Notes: generated by a model not told the origin, from the sequence alone. Shown: positions 1 through 9,721, counted from the stretch's first letter. The stretch: DNA of 64,000 nt from Parvularcula sp. IMCC14364 (GCF_030758415.1 NZ_CP132334.1:1240001-1304000), one strand, 5' to 3'. Made by a program: numbers and translations.

Positions 1-123
1 CGTAACGAGACCATGATCAGTACCGTGATGGTCCTGGTGATGGTCGTGATTATGTCTCTTTTCTTCCTGCTCGTCGATCAGGTCTGGCGCACCATCATCC
101 CGTTCATTCTCAGTCTCGGTTAA
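1..123 (+). CDS. secE: SecE, preprotein translocase subunit (3' end only)
   Basis: Only the last 40 codons lie in the window; the frame is open from the first base and stops with TAA. The visible peptide begins RNETMISTVMVLVMVVIM and has one long hydrophobic helix followed by a short basic/polar tail. This is the usual C-terminal half of SecE, the small subunit that clamps SecY in the inner-membrane translocon. Position directly upstream of nusG is the standard bacterial arrangement and supports the call. The 5' end is outside the window. Confidence 0.85.
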   Translation, partial: RNETMISTVMVLVMVVIMSLFFLLVDQVWRTIIPFILSLG

Positions 124-137
124 TAAAGGCAATATCT

Positions 138-671
138 GTGGCTCATCAGTGGTATATCGTTCACGCCTATTCCAACTTCGAAAAGAAGGTTGCCGACACA
201 ATAAAACTGTCGGCCAAGGAAAAAGGCCTCGATCATTTTTTTGAAGAAGTTCTGGTCCCGACCGAAGAGGTGGTGGAGGTCCGGCGTGGCCGCAAGATCA
301 ATACCGAGCGTCGCTACTTTCCTGGCTACGTACTGGTCAAAATGGAAATGAATGACGACGCGTATCACCTCGTCAAGGATACACCGAAAGTAACCGGATT
401 CCTTGGTTCCAAAAACAAGCCTCTGCCTGTCAGTCAGAAAGAAGTCGATCGTATTCTGGGTGTTATGGAAGAGGGTGTCGAACGTCCCAAGCCGACCATC
501 CTTTTCGAGGTTGGAGAAAATGTCCGCGTTACCGATGGCCCGTTTGCATCATTCTCGGGTGTTGTTGAAGAAGTCGATGAAGACAACGCGCGCCTTAAAG
601 TGGCAGTTTCCATCTTTGGCAGGGCAACGCCGGTTGAACTGGAATATACACAGGTCGCCAAGGGCGAATAG
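138..671 (+). CDS. nusG: Transcription termination/antitermination factor NusG
   Basis: 177 residues, a normal length for NusG. The N-terminal NGN domain starts AHQWYIVHAYSNFEKKVADT and binds the RNA polymerase clamp. The C-terminal KOW domain lies around residues 125-177 (GENVRVTDGPFASFSGVVEE) and contacts Rho or ribosomal protein S10. The start is a GTG, 14 bases after the secE stop, with AAAGGCAA upstream as a weak ribosome site; no ATG fits the family N-terminus. It is followed by a 192-base spacer before rplK, where the L11/L1 operon leader would sit. Confidence 0.96.
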   Translation: MAHQWYIVHAYSNFEKKVADTIKLSAKEKGLDHFFEEVLVPTEEVVEVRRGRKINTERRYFPGYVLVKMEMNDDAYHLVKDTPKVTGFLGSKNKPLPVSQKEVDRILGVMEEGVERPKPTILFEVGENVRVTDGPFASFSGVVEEVDEDNARLKVAVSIFGRATPVELEYTQVAKGE

Positions 672-863
672 TCCACAGCAGCTTTCTGGACTAAAACCAC
701 CGCAACAGGCCTCCTCTCAGAGGGGATGTTCTGTTTTTTATGGCTTGCATCTACCAGAATTACTGCTAAGCCCCTTCACCTTGTGGAAGGCTGAGGCAAA
801 GTCCTGTCGGCAGTCGCACCACATCCTTTCAACCATTATCCCGCGAGGGAAAGGAAGGCTAAC

Positions 864-1292
864 ATGGCAAAAAAAATTAGTGGCTACCTGAAATTGCAGG
901 TGCCAGCAGGGGCGGCTAACCCGTCTCCACCAATCGGTCCGGCGCTCGGTCAGCGTGGTCTTAACATCATGGAATTCTGCAAGGCTTTTAATGCCAAGAC
1001 GCAGGAGATGGAAAAGAACATGCCGATCCCGACGATCATTACGATCTTTTCGGATAAATCATTCACGTTTGAGACAAAATCTCCGCCTGCGTCCTATTTT
1101 CTGAAAAAGGCTGCGAAACTGGCTAAGGGTGGTTCCACCCCCGGGCAGGATGTTGCTGGTACAGTGACCGAAGCCCAGTGTCGGGAAATTGCTGAGGCAA
1201 AAATGGCAGATCTCAATGCCAATGATATTGATGCAGCTGCCAAGATCATCAAGGGCTCTGCACGGGCCATGGGCCTGAGAGTGGAGGGCTGA
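864..1292 (+). CDS. rplK: 50S ribosomal protein L11
   Basis: 142 residues, standard length. The N-terminal domain carries the proline-rich signature [19 protein letters not shown] that contacts 23S rRNA helices 43/44 and thiostrepton. The C-terminal rRNA-binding domain ends in [14 protein letters not shown]. It forms the GTPase-associated centre with L10 and L7/L12, which are encoded just downstream. The ribosome site AAAGGAAGG lies just before the ATG. The 672-863 spacer is long enough to hold a regulatory leader, but I could not identify the L1-binding fold in it by eye. Confidence 0.97.
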   Translation: MAKKISGYLKLQVPAGAANPSPPIGPALGQRGLNIMEFCKAFNAKTQEMEKNMPIPTIITIFSDKSFTFETKSPPASYFLKKAAKLAKGGSTPGQDVAGTVTEAQCREIAEAKMADLNANDIDAAAKIIKGSARAMGLRVEG

Positions 1293-1294
1293 AC

Positions 1295-1987
1295 ATGGCT
1301 AAACCAGGAAAAAGAGTTCGGGCTTACCGCGAGACTGTCGACAGCAAGAAAGTGTATTCTGTTGATGAAGCCGTCAAGCTGATCAAGTCCAATGCGACAG
1401 CCAAATTTGATGAGACTGTCGAGATCTCAATGAATCTTGGCGTTGATCCGCGCCATGCCGATCAGATGGTGCGCGGCGTTGTCAGCCTGCCAAATGGTAC
1501 TGGCCGTTCCTTGCGCGTTGCTGTTTTCGCTAAAGATGACAAGGCAGAAGCGGCGAAAGCGGCTGGCGCAGATGTTGTCGGTGCAGAAGACCTGATGGAG
1601 CGCGTTCAAGGCGGTGAGATTGATTTTGACCGTGTTATCGCCACACCAGACATGATGCCGCTTGTAGGGCGCTTGGGTAAAGTGCTTGGCCCGAAAGGCC
1701 TTATGCCCAACCCGAAAGTCGGGACTGTCACACCAGACGTGGAAAAAGCCGTGAAAGACGCCAAAGGCGGCGCGGTTCAATTCCGGGTCGAAAAGGCAGG
1801 GATTATCCATGCCGGTGTTGGCAAGGCGAGTTTCGGTGAAGCGGCGCTTGAAGAAAACATCAAGGCTTTCATTGATGCGGTGAACAAAGCAAAGCCATCT
1901 GGCGCCAAGGGGACATATATCAAAAAAGTCTCTGTCAGTTCCACTATGGGGCCTGGTTTGCGTCTGGATCACGCAGCTGCATTGTAA
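1295..1987 (+). CDS. rplA: 50S ribosomal protein L1
   Basis: 230 residues, the usual size. It starts two bases after the rplK stop, so the two are translationally coupled. The conserved segment [18 protein letters not shown] sits near residues 125-142 and is the L1 hallmark at the 23S rRNA L1 stalk. In well-studied bacteria L1 also represses its own L11-L1 mRNA. A 324-base untranslated stretch follows before rplJ. Confidence 0.97.
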   Translation: MAKPGKRVRAYRETVDSKKVYSVDEAVKLIKSNATAKFDETVEISMNLGVDPRHADQMVRGVVSLPNGTGRSLRVAVFAKDDKAEAAKAAGADVVGAEDLMERVQGGEIDFDRVIATPDMMPLVGRLGKVLGPKGLMPNPKVGTVTPDVEKAVKDAKGGAVQFRVEKAGIIHAGVGKASFGEAALEENIKAFIDAVNKAKPSGAKGTYIKKVSVSSTMGPGLRLDHAAAL

Positions 1988-2311
1988 TCGTCTGGTCCGG
2001 TTTCATTTTTGGGACTGGACAACGTAAAAATTATCGGCCATGTGCCAACCCGAAGGGAAACAGCTGTTTCCCTTCACCCTGTCCAAGACCACAGGTGCCA
2101 GATGTTCATCTACTGGCATAAATCCTGTGCAGATGAGGGAATATGACGGGCTATAACCGCCCCGAAGGTTCCAGGGCAGGCTCTCCGCAAGTGGTGAGCC
2201 TTCGCATGAAGTCTCATTTTCTTGTGGTTCGAAGCTGATGTGTATAAGCACATCGTCAACGCAGGCCTTGCCGTCAGGGAAGGTCAGCAAACCAAAGGGA
2301 AGTCTTTTGCC
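1988..2311 (+). promoter_or_regulatory. Long rplJ leader, probable L10 autoregulatory region
   Basis: No gene is supported in these 324 bases. The stretch holds several inverted repeats. The strongest is a perfect 22-base palindrome at 2053-2074 (half-site AAGGGAAACAG). Another is AGGCTC/GAGCCT at 2178-2183 and 2196-2201. In other bacteria a long structured leader before rplJ binds the L10-(L7/L12)4 complex and represses translation. Placement and structure fit that role, but the kink-turn itself was not located, so the function is inferred. A promoter for rplJL may also lie here. Confidence 0.55.
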
Positions 2312-2833
2312 ATGCCAATGGACAGACAACAAAAGACAGAAATGGTTGACTGGATCTCTGGTGTTTTTGAAGCCAACGAGGTGATCGTTGTATTCGAAAA
2401 TGCCGGACTAACTGTTTCTGAAGTCTCCGACCTGCGGGCGCAAATGCGTGAAGCGGGCGGCGGCGTTAAGGTGGTGAAGAATCGCCTTGCCAAAATTGCT
2501 GTAGAGGGAAAATCAGGAGAGAAGATTTCGGACCTGTTCAAGGGACCGACAGTTCTTGCTTATTCTGAAGATCCGGTGACAGCACCCAAGATCCTGACAA
2601 AATATGCCAAAGATAATGACAAGATCACCATCCTTGGTGGCATCATGGGGGACACAGCACTGGACGGTGCAGGTGTTGAAGCCCTTTCGAAGATGCCGTC
2701 TCGCGAGGAAGTGCTTTCGTCTATTGCTGGTATGCTCACTGTGCCTGGCGGTAATATCGTCAGTGTGGCAACGGCACCTGCAGGAAATATCGCTGGCATC
2801 CTGAAAACCCTGGCGGAACGTGAAGCTGCCTGA
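2312..2833 (+). CDS. rplJ: 50S ribosomal protein L10
   Basis: 173 residues from this start; family members are about 165-175. The protein anchors L7/L12 dimers to the ribosome. The N-terminal RNA-binding part contains the conserved VVKNRLAKIA segment, and the C-terminal helix that recruits L7/L12 is the Ala/Gly-rich tail. An upstream in-frame ATG at 2222 gives an atypical 30-residue extension and lacks support. The chosen ATG lies 11 bases after AAAGGGA; ATG 2318 (MDRQQK) is also possible and matches the common alphaproteobacterial N-terminus. Confidence 0.95.
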   Translation: MPMDRQQKTEMVDWISGVFEANEVIVVFENAGLTVSEVSDLRAQMREAGGGVKVVKNRLAKIAVEGKSGEKISDLFKGPTVLAYSEDPVTAPKILTKYAKDNDKITILGGIMGDTALDGAGVEALSKMPSREEVLSSIAGMLTVPGGNIVSVATAPAGNIAGILKTLAEREAA

Positions 2834-2868
2834 TCCCTCTGAAACCTTGAAAGAAATGGAATTGTAAA

Positions 2869-3249
2869 ATGGCTGATATCAAAAAACTGGCTGAAGAAAT
2901 TGTCAATCTGACACTGCTTGAAGCAAACGAACTCAAAGAGCTTCTCAAAGACGAGTATGGCATTGAGCCTGCTGCTGGCGCAGTTGCAGTTGCTGCTGGC
3001 CCTGCTGGTGGCGACGGTGGCGGTGCTGCTGAAGAAAAAGACGAATTTGACGTGATCCTGACATCTGCTGGTGACAAGAAAATCAACGTCATCAAGGAAG
3101 TCCGTGCGATCACAGGTCTTGGTCTCAAGGAAGCAAAAGAACTTGTCGAAGGCGCGCCGAAGCCTGTCAAGGAAGCTGCTTCCAAGGATGAAGCCGAAGA
3201 GCTCAAGAAGAAACTCGAAGAAGCTGGTGCTTCTGTCGAGCTCAAGTAA
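2869..3249 (+). CDS. rplL: 50S ribosomal protein L7/L12
   Basis: 126 residues with the three expected parts. An N-terminal dimerisation helix pair (roughly 1-33) is followed by an Ala/Gly-rich hinge (about 36-52). The C-terminal factor-binding domain contains the signature [20 protein letters not shown]. It recruits EF-G and EF-Tu, both encoded downstream in this window. It lies 35 bases after rplJ. Unlike in most bacteria it is not followed by rpoB; a terminator and an opposing gene come first. Confidence 0.97.
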   Translation: MADIKKLAEEIVNLTLLEANELKELLKDEYGIEPAAGAVAVAAGPAGGDGGGAAEEKDEFDVILTSAGDKKINVIKEVRAITGLGLKEAKELVEGAPKPVKEAASKDEAEELKKKLEEAGASVELK

Positions 3250-3276
3250 TTTCTTCGTTCAACAGACTGAAAAAGG

Positions 3277-3303
3277 AAAGGGGCCCGTTAGGGGCCCTTT
3301 TTT
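3277..3303 (+). terminator. Rho-independent terminator after rplL
   Basis: AAAGGG-G-CCC, loop GTTA, GGG-G-CCCTTT forms a G+C-rich stem with one internal G-G mismatch and runs into six T residues (3298-3303). It sits 28 bases after the rplL stop. It would end the nusG-rplL transcript before the opposing adhesin gene. Confidence 0.8.
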
Positions 3304-3343
3304 GTAATCTGCTCCGGGCTTTGCCGCCCGGTCGTCAGGTTTT

Positions 3344-5122
3344 TTACCAGGCGTATGAAAAACCGGCTCTTGCGCCGACTTCACCTGTGCTGATGCCAGC
3401 GCCGAGACCGACAGACAGAATCATGTCGCTTTGCGTCCGGTAGGAGCCGGCAAACGCGTAGGCGCTTTCATCCGCGAAATAGCCATAGCCGCCGCTGATG
3501 GCGAAGGTCTTGTTTTCCGGGACATACGGGCTTTCGAGCGCCAGCGCCACAGCGACACCTTCAGAGTTCTGATCAATACGCTCCGCATTCTCAGTGAGTG
3601 CGTTGGTTGACGCCAGGAAGTCCGCAGCACTCAGACCAGTGCTGATTGTTGCCAGATTACCATTGGCATCTGCGGTCACGACATTCAGCGTGCCGCTTTG
3701 GGCATTCACGCTGTCGGCAGAGTTGATGCCGGGCAGGGTATAGGTGTTGCTGGCATTCCCGAGCATGACCTGATTGGCGCGTGTCGTTGCAACGCCGTTA
3801 CCAATCGCAATCGAGTTATCAAAATCTGCCACAGCTTCATTGCCGATCGCTGTCGCAAACATGCCAGCTGCTGCTGCTGCTTCACCGATCGCAAGGGCGC
3901 GTTCACCGCTGGCATTGGCCAGGTGGCCGAAGGCTTGCGATCGAACACCTGTTGCAGCTGACTGCCAGCCAACAGCGGTTGTTCCGGCTTCCGTTGCCTG
4001 TGATTCGCTGCCAATCGCCGTGGAATTCAGGCCACTTGCCGTGGCAATGTCACCAATCGCAACCGCATCAGTATTGGACGCGACAGCGAGATTACCCATG
4101 GCGGTAGATGTCATGCCACTGGCCATGGCTGCTTCGCCAACGGCCAGGGAGCGCTCACCTGTTGCCTGCGCCAGGTGGCCAAAGGCTTGGGAGCGAACGC
4201 CCGTTGCCGCAGACTGCCAGCCGACAGCTGTCGTCCCGGCTTCCGTTGCCTGGGATTCACTACCAATGGCTGTGGAGTTCAACCCGGAAGCCGTGGCCTG
4301 TTCACCAAGCGCAACCGCATCTACATTAGAGGCGACAGCAAGGTTACCGATCGCCGTAGCCGTGTCCGCTGTTGCGCCTGCAGCCTCACCAATGGCCAGG
4401 GACCGCACGCCAGTTGCGCGCGCCAGATGGCCAAATGCATGGGCGCGTTCAGCCGTTGCCATTGATTGCCAACCAAAGGCTTGCGCGGCCAGGCCGTCGG
4501 CAACGCTTTCAGAGCCAACCGCCGTAGAGTTGATACCGGTCGCCATGGCGATGTCCCCAATAGCAAGGGCATCCTGCTGGCTTGCGATCGCGCCATTGCC
4601 GATGGCCGTCGCATTATTTGCTGTTGCCTGCGCCGCTTCACCGATTGCAAGAGTAAAGTCACCAGTGGCGGTCGCCATATGCCCGAAAGCGTGAGCGCGC
4701 TCACCGGTGGCGTTGGATTGCCAGCCATAAGCGGTCGCGCCTGCACCATTTGCGATGGCTTGCCCGCCCACGGCAGTGGAAGAATCACTTGATGCGCTGG
4801 CCTGGAAGCCGACGGCTGTTGATTCTGTGCCCGTTGAACTGGCTTCGCTGCCGATTGCTGTGGACCCGGTTCCAGAGGCTTCTGCGCTTTCGCCAGTCGC
4901 GACGGACTCGTCACCGGACGCATCTGAATTGCTGCCCGCAGCGGTCGAATCATCACCAGAGGCATCCGCCCCAACGCCGCACTCCGTTGAATTGGTGCCG
5001 GTTCCGTCATTACAATCCGGTGTTGCATCCGCCCAGGCAGTTGATCCGGCCATCAGCAGGAAGGTACTGCCCAGTGCGACCACACTTGAAGTGATTGCCA
5101 GGTTTTTTTTCTGTTTGGACAT
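3344..5122 (-). CDS. Trimeric autotransporter adhesin (YadA-like)
   Basis: 592 residues. The N-terminus (SVVALGSTFLLMAGSTAWA) is a signal peptide with likely cleavage near residue 31. Residues 52-457 are 29 tandem 14-residue YadA-head units of the form xxATGxxSTAIGxx, which fold as a left-handed beta-roll. Residues 458-520 are a short neck and coiled-coil stalk (NALTENAERIDQNSEGVAVA). The last 70 residues form the YadA membrane anchor and end in an aromatic residue (GARAGFSYAW), as expected for outer-membrane insertion. The family trimerises at the surface and mediates adhesion. The ribosome site GAGGAGAG precedes the ATG. The gene lies antisense between rplL and rpoB. Its ligand is unknown. 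Confidence 0.92.
   Translation of the reverse strand: MSKQKKNLAITSSVVALGSTFLLMAGSTAWADATPDCNDGTGTNSTECGVGADASGDDSTAAGSNSDASGDESVATGESAEASGTGSTAIGSEASSTGTESTAVGFQASASSDSSTAVGGQAIANGAGATAYGWQSNATGERAHAFGHMATATGDFTLAIGEAAQATANNATAIGNGAIASQQDALAIGDIAMATGINSTAVGSESVADGLAAQAFGWQSMATAERAHAFGHLARATGVRSLAIGEAAGATADTATAIGNLAVASNVDAVALGEQATASGLNSTAIGSESQATEAGTTAVGWQSAATGVRSQAFGHLAQATGERSLAVGEAAMASGMTSTAMGNLAVASNTDAVAIGDIATASGLNSTAIGSESQATEAGTTAVGWQSAATGVRSQAFGHLANASGERALAIGEAAAAAGMFATAIGNEAVADFDNSIAIGNGVATTRANQVMLGNASNTYTLPGINSADSVNAQSGTLNVVTADANGNLATISTGLSAADFLASTNALTENAERIDQNSEGVAVALALESPYVPENKTFAISGGYGYFADESAYAFAGSYRTQSDMILSVGLGAGISTGEVGARAGFSYAW
3794..4801 (-). repeat. Four 252-bp (84-residue) super-repeats in the adhesin head
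   Basis: Six different 14-residue head units recur in a fixed order, recognisable by their last residues: GSE, GWQ, GHL, GEA, GNL, GDI. Four consecutive copies cover residues 108-443. Copy 1 has GGQ, GHM and GNG variants, copy 2 ends GEQ, and copy 4 ends GNE, GNG. Copies 3 and 4 share an identical 42-residue block that is encoded with about twenty synonymous base differences. Confidence 0.85.
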
Positions 5123-5352
5123 TCAGTCTCTCCTCTATGACCCAATGGTGGCTTCGGCCGCCTGTCTGGGATTTATTAACTTCTATCGGCCAGGTTTCAA
5201 TAGCCTTCCTGATGCGGCTTTGCCCCCTCCAAAGTGGGACTGCCGCCAGCGCAGATACGCCATTATCACGCTCTGTTCCCTTGAACACAGATTCTGAGTC
5301 AAAGGGCTATTTCCAATCCGCTCCGGCAGTGGAAAAAAACCTGAAAAACAAC

Positions 5353-5381
5353 TTGCTTAATAAAGTCGAGCCGATTACATA
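5353..5381 (+). promoter_or_regulatory. Candidate sigma-70 promoter for rpoBC
   Basis: TTGCTT (5353-5358), 17-base spacer, TACATA (5376-5381). Both boxes deviate from consensus by two positions. The site is upstream of rpoB and downstream of the rplL terminator, where an independent promoter is needed. Confidence 0.4.
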
Positions 5382-5493
5382 TCGCGCTTACCTCCGCATC
5401 GGCGTGTGGGGGAAAGGCTTTGCGGCACGTGCGAGATAAATTCGACAAGTAATACAATTGGTAAATGACCAACGCGGTCAGCCTGGTGCTGTC

Positions 5494-5522
5494 CGTGAGT
5501 TAGTGTTTGGGCACAACTCACG
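5494..5522 (+). other. Leader hairpin upstream of rpoB
   Basis: CGTGAGTT (5494-5501) and AACTCACG (5515-5522) are perfectly complementary with a 13-base loop. There is no T-run, so this is not a terminator. It lies 36 bases before the rpoB start and could be an RNA processing or control element. Confidence 0.45.
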
Positions 5523-5558
5523 AGACCCATGGCTGCCGCGTCAAATACGCGAGGAAGT

Positions 5559-8500
5559 ATGGCTCAGTCATTCGTTGAGAAGAAACGGATTCGTAAAAGT
5601 TTTGGCAAAATCGGTGATGCCACCGCCATGCCAAACCTTATTCAGGTACAGAAGGACTCTTACGAGCAGTTTCTGCAACGTTTTGTAGAGCCCGAAGAGC
5701 GAATCAGGGACGGCCTTGAGGCTGTTTTCAAGTCCGTGTTTCCGATCAAGGATTTCACCGAGACCGCTTATCTCGAATACGTTTCCTACGAATTCGAAGA
5801 GCCGAAATATGACACTGAGGAGTGCCAGCAGCGCGACATGACGTATGCTGCGCCGCTCAAGGTGACCCTGCGGCTGATCGTCTTTGATGTGGATGAGGAA
5901 ACCGGCTCCAAGTCCGTCAAGGATATCAAGGAGCAGGATGTCTATATGGGCGATATTCCGCTCATGACGGACAACGGCACATTTATCATCAATGGCACAG
6001 AGCGGGTCATTGTTTCGCAGATGCACCGTAGTCCGGGTGTCTTTTTTGATCACGACAAGGGCAAGACGCATTCGTCCGGCAAGTTGCTTTTCGCCGCCAG
6101 AATCATCCCTTACCGTGGTTCCTGGCTCGACTTTGAGTTTGATCCCAAAGACATCGTCAATGTCCGTATTGACCGTCGCCGCAAGCTGCCAGCGACAACA
6201 TTGCTCTACGCGCTGGGCATGGATCAGGAAGATATCCTGTCTTCTTTCTACAACGCTGTGCCTCACGAGAAGCTTGAAACCGGCTGGTCTCTGCCATTCA
6301 GCACTGATCGTCTGAAGGGGACCAAGACCGATATTGACCTCCTTGATGCGGCAACCGGTGAGGTTGTTGTCGAGGCTGGTACAAAAATCACAGCGCGGGC
6401 GCTGAAGAAAGCTGAAGAAGCAGGCGTCAAGGCGTTGCTCCTGACAGATGAACAGATGGTCGGGCGCTATTTTGCTCGCGATCTGGTTAATCGTGAGACT
6501 GGTGAGCTTTATGCTGAAGCCGGTGGTGAAGTCACGGAAGAGAAGCTCGAGGAGCTTGTCGAGCTTGGCATCGACAGTTTTGAAACGCTTGATATCGATC
6601 ACATCAATATTGGTGCTTATGGGCGCAATACATTGGCCGCGGATAAAAACTCCAACCGTGACATGGCGCTGATCGATATTTACCGTGTCATGCGTCCGGG
6701 TGAGCCGCCGACCCTGGAAACAGCAGAAGCCCTGTTCAGTGGCCTGTTCTTTGACGAAGAGCGCTACGATCTGTCCGCCGTTGGCCGGGTCAAGATGAGC
6801 ATCCGCCTCGGGTTCGAGAATACGGATGAGCCGCGTATTCTGCGCCGGGAAGACATTCTGGCCGTGCTGAGTACCCTTGCTGACCTACGGGATGGTCGCG
6901 GTGAGATTGACGATATCGACAATCTTGGTAACCGCCGGGTGCGTTCCGTCGGTGAGTTGATGGAAAACCAGTATCGCATTGGGTTGTTGCGCATGGAGCG
7001 TGCCATCAAGGAGCGCATGTCATCGGTCGAGATCGACACGATCATGCCGCATGACTTGATCAACGCCAAGCCGGTTGCCGCTGCCGTGCGCGAGTTCTTC
7101 GGGTCATCCCAGTTGTCCCAGTTTATGGACCAGACAAACCCACTATCCGAGATTACGCACAAGCGACGTCTTTCGGCGCTTGGGCCGGGTGGTCTGACGC
7201 GTGAGCGTGCCGGGTTCGAGGTGCGCGACGTACACCCGACCCATTATGGCCGTATCTGTCCGATTGAAACGCCGGAAGGGCCGAATATTGGTCTTATCAA
7301 CTCTCTGGCAACACACGCGCGGGTCAATAAATATGGCTTCATCGAAAGCCCGTATCGCCGTGTTGAAAATGGCAAGCTGACCAATGAAGTTGTTTATCTC
7401 TCCGCGATGGAAGAGGCGCGCTACAATATTGCGCAGGCCAATGCCGAGGTGGACGGAAACGATGTTCTGCTGAATGAGTTTGTGAATTGCCGGGCAGGGG
7501 CCTTCCGTGATGCGACCCTGATGCCGCGGGAGGAAGTGAACTATATCGATGTGTCGCCAAAGCAGCTTGTGTCTGTTGCTGCGTCGCTCGTGCCTTTCCT
7601 GGAAAATGATGACGCCAACCGCGCCCTCATGGGATCAAACATGCAAAGACAGGCTGTGCCTGTTGTGCAGTCTGAGGCGCCTTTTGTCGGAACCGGCATG
7701 GAGGCTATTGTTGCCAAGGATTCAGGTGCGGCCGTGGCTGCGCGTCGTACTGGCGAGGTTGAGCAGGTTGATGCAACGCGTGTTGTGATCCGCGCTACCG
7801 AAGAAAAAGACCCGACCAAGCCGGGCGTTGATATTTACAATCTGCGTAAGTTCCAGCGTTCCAACCAGAACACCTGTATCAATCAGCGTCCGCTGGTTAA
7901 GGTTGGTGATAAGGTCAAGGCTGGTGACATCATCGTCGATGGACCATCAACTGACCTTGGGGAACTGGCGCTGGGTAAGAATGTGCTCGTCGCGTTCATG
8001 CCCTGGAATGGCTACAATTTCGAGGACTCCATCCTGATTTCAGAGCGGATCGTGAAAGACGATGTCTTCACATCGATCCACCTGGAAGAGTTTGAAGTCA
8101 TGGCCCGCGATACCAAGCTTGGGCCAGAGGAAATTACGCGCGATATTCCAAACGTCTCTGAAGAGGCTTTGCGCAACCTTGATGAGGCCGGCATTGTTGC
8201 CATCGGGGCAGAAGTGCATCCGGGTGATATCCTGGTCGGCAAGATTACACCAAAAGGCGAGAGCCCGATGACTCCGGAAGAAAAACTTCTCCGGGCCATT
8301 TTCGGTGAAAAGGCATCAGACGTGCGGGATACGTCGCTCAAGCTGCCACCGGGTGTTGCCGGTACAGTGGTTGAGGTGCGTGTGTTCAACCGGCACGGTG
8401 TTGACAAGGATGAGCGGGCTGTTGCCATTGAGCGTGATGAAATCGAACGTCTTGCCAAAGACCGCGATGACGAGCTTGCCATTCTTGAGCGCAATATTTT

Positions 8501-9638
8501 TGGCCGTCTGAAAGAAATCCTGATCGGCAAAGATGCTGTTTCCGGGCCGAAAGGCTTTGAAAAGGGTGAGGTCACTGATGGCGTCCTCAACGATCTCTCC
8601 CGTGGTCAGTGGTGGAAAATTGTCCTTTCTGATGAAAAGGCGATGGAAGAAATCGAGGCCATCAAGAAGCAGTATGACGAAAGCCGTTCACGTCTCGAAG
8701 CACGCTTCGAAGACAAGGTAGACAAGTTGCGTCGCGGCGATGAGTTGCCGCCAGGCGTCATGAAGATGGTCAAGGTATTCGTTGCCGTGAAGCGCAAGCT
8801 GCAGCCGGGTGACAAGATGGCCGGTCGTCACGGCAACAAGGGTGTGATCTCCAAGATTGCCCCAATGGAAGACATGCCGTTCCTCGAAGACGGTACACCC
8901 GTCGACATCGTGCTCAACCCGCTTGGCGTGCCATCGCGGATGAATGTTGGCCAGATCCTTGAAACGCACCTTGGTTGGGCGTGTCGCGGACTTGGCCGCC
9001 AGATCGGTGATGTGCTCGGTGAGTTTGAGCGTGAGGGCAAGAAAACCGAATATATCGAGAAGCTGAAAGATATATACGGGGAAGATCAGGAGTTGCCGCG
9101 CACCAATGCAGAACTCGTGGAGCTTGGCCGCAATCTGATCCGCGGCGTGCCGATCGCAACACCGGTGTTTGACGGTGCCAACGAGTTGAATATCGTTGAG
9201 ATGCTGAAAAAAGCAGGTCTTGATGAATCAGGGCAGGTCACGCTGCATGACGGGCGGACAGGTGAAAAATTCGCCCGGCCTGTAACTGTGGGCTACAAAT
9301 ATCTGCTCAAATTGCACCATCTGGTTGACGACAAGATTCACGCCAGGTCCATCGGTCCATATTCCCTTGTTACCCAGCAGCCGCTCGGTGGTAAGGCCCA
9401 GTTCGGTGGCCAGCGCTTCGGTGAAATGGAAGTCTGGGCGCTGGAGGCTTACGGGGCGGCTTATACGCTCCAGGAAATGCTGACCGTGAAGTCTGATGAC
9501 GTCGCAGGCCGGACGAAAGTCTATGAGGCAATCGTACGTGGTGACGACAGCTTTGAGGCTGGTATTCCGGAAAGCTTCAACGTGTTGGTCAAAGAGATGC
9601 GTTCTCTTGGGCTGAACGTGGAACTGCAAAACAGGTAA
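5559..9638 (+). CDS. rpoB: RNA polymerase beta subunit
   Basis: 1359 residues from this ATG, which matches the alphaproteobacterial N-terminus [17 protein letters not shown] and follows GAGGAA. An ATG ten codons upstream (5529) adds a segment not seen in the family. The rifampicin region ([18 protein letters not shown]) lies near residues 520-540 with the wild-type Ser and His residues. The C-terminal part contains [13 protein letters not shown] and the clamp-connecting end [20 protein letters not shown]. It is the catalytic beta half of RNA polymerase and partners RpoC, encoded 83 bases downstream. Confidence 0.98.
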   Translation: MAQSFVEKKRIRKSFGKIGDATAMPNLIQVQKDSYEQFLQRFVEPEERIRDGLEAVFKSVFPIKDFTETAYLEYVSYEFEEPKYDTEECQQRDMTYAAPLKVTLRLIVFDVDEETGSKSVKDIKEQDVYMGDIPLMTDNGTFIINGTERVIVSQMHRSPGVFFDHDKGKTHSSGKLLFAARIIPYRGSWLDFEFDPKDIVNVRIDRRRKLPATTLLYALGMDQEDILSSFYNAVPHEKLETGWSLPFSTDRLKGTKTDIDLLDAATGEVVVEAGTKITARALKKAEEAGVKALLLTDEQMVGRYFARDLVNRETGELYAEAGGEVTEEKLEELVELGIDSFETLDIDHINIGAYGRNTLAADKNSNRDMALIDIYRVMRPGEPPTLETAEALFSGLFFDEERYDLSAVGRVKMSIRLGFENTDEPRILRREDILAVLSTLADLRDGRGEIDDIDNLGNRRVRSVGELMENQYRIGLLRMERAIKERMSSVEIDTIMPHDLINAKPVAAAVREFFGSSQLSQFMDQTNPLSEITHKRRLSALGPGGLTRERAGFEVRDVHPTHYGRICPIETPEGPNIGLINSLATHARVNKYGFIESPYRRVENGKLTNEVVYLSAMEEARYNIAQANAEVDGNDVLLNEFVNCRAGAFRDATLMPREEVNYIDVSPKQLVSVAASLVPFLENDDANRALMGSNMQRQAVPVVQSEAPFVGTGMEAIVAKDSGAAVAARRTGEVEQVDATRVVIRATEEKDPTKPGVDIYNLRKFQRSNQNTCINQRPLVKVGDKVKAGDIIVDGPSTDLGELALGKNVLVAFMPWNGYNFEDSILISERIVKDDVFTSIHLEEFEVMARDTKLGPEEITRDIPNVSEEALRNLDEAGIVAIGAEVHPGDILVGKITPKGESPMTPEEKLLRAIFGEKASDVRDTSLKLPPGVAGTVVEVRVFNRHGVDKDERAVAIERDEIERLAKDRDDELAILERNIFGRLKEILIGKDAVSGPKGFEKGEVTDGVLNDLSRGQWWKIVLSDEKAMEEIEAIKKQYDESRSRLEARFEDKVDKLRRGDELPPGVMKMVKVFVAVKRKLQPGDKMAGRHGNKGVISKIAPMEDMPFLEDGTPVDIVLNPLGVPSRMNVGQILETHLGWACRGLGRQIGDVLGEFEREGKKTEYIEKLKDIYGEDQELPRTNAELVELGRNLIRGVPIATPVFDGANELNIVEMLKKAGLDESGQVTLHDGRTGEKFARPVTVGYKYLLKLHHLVDDKIHARSIGPYSLVTQQPLGGKAQFGGQRFGEMEVWALEAYGAAYTLQEMLTVKSDDVAGRTKVYEAIVRGDDSFEAGIPESFNVLVKEMRSLGLNVELQNR

Positions 9639-9721
9639 TTGAAAGCGCTGCAGGGCTGCCCTGCGGCGCTGAAATTTGAGGTTAGCGCGGTCATGCCGCG
9701 TCCGTCTTAAGGAGACGATCT

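Larger units (their letters stand above)
5123..5558. promoter_or_regulatory. Divergent intergenic region between adhesin gene and rpoB
   Basis: No protein gene is supported in these 436 bases. They must contain the start signals for both the adhesin gene (minus) and rpoB (plus). The part nearest rpoB holds a candidate promoter at 5353-5381 and a hairpin at 5494-5522, listed separately. No convincing minus-strand -35/-10 pair could be picked. Confidence 0.6.

Noticed and set aside
2222-2311. Upstream in-frame ATG for rplJ
   Set aside because: The 30-residue extension lies in the structured leader and does not resemble L10.
3774-4694. A 306-codon open frame on the plus strand inside the adhesin gene
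   Set aside because: It is the antisense reading of the in-frame repeats: repetitive Ala/Pro/Ser-rich text with no family match, while the minus strand gives a complete signal peptide, head and anchor.
5529-5558. Upstream in-frame ATG for rpoB
   Set aside because: The ten added residues are not part of the family N-terminus, and the 5559 ATG has a GAGGAA site.
5568-6602. A 344-codon open frame antisense to the start of rpoB
   Set aside because: Same reason: it lies fully under rpoB and has no domain or ribosome site.
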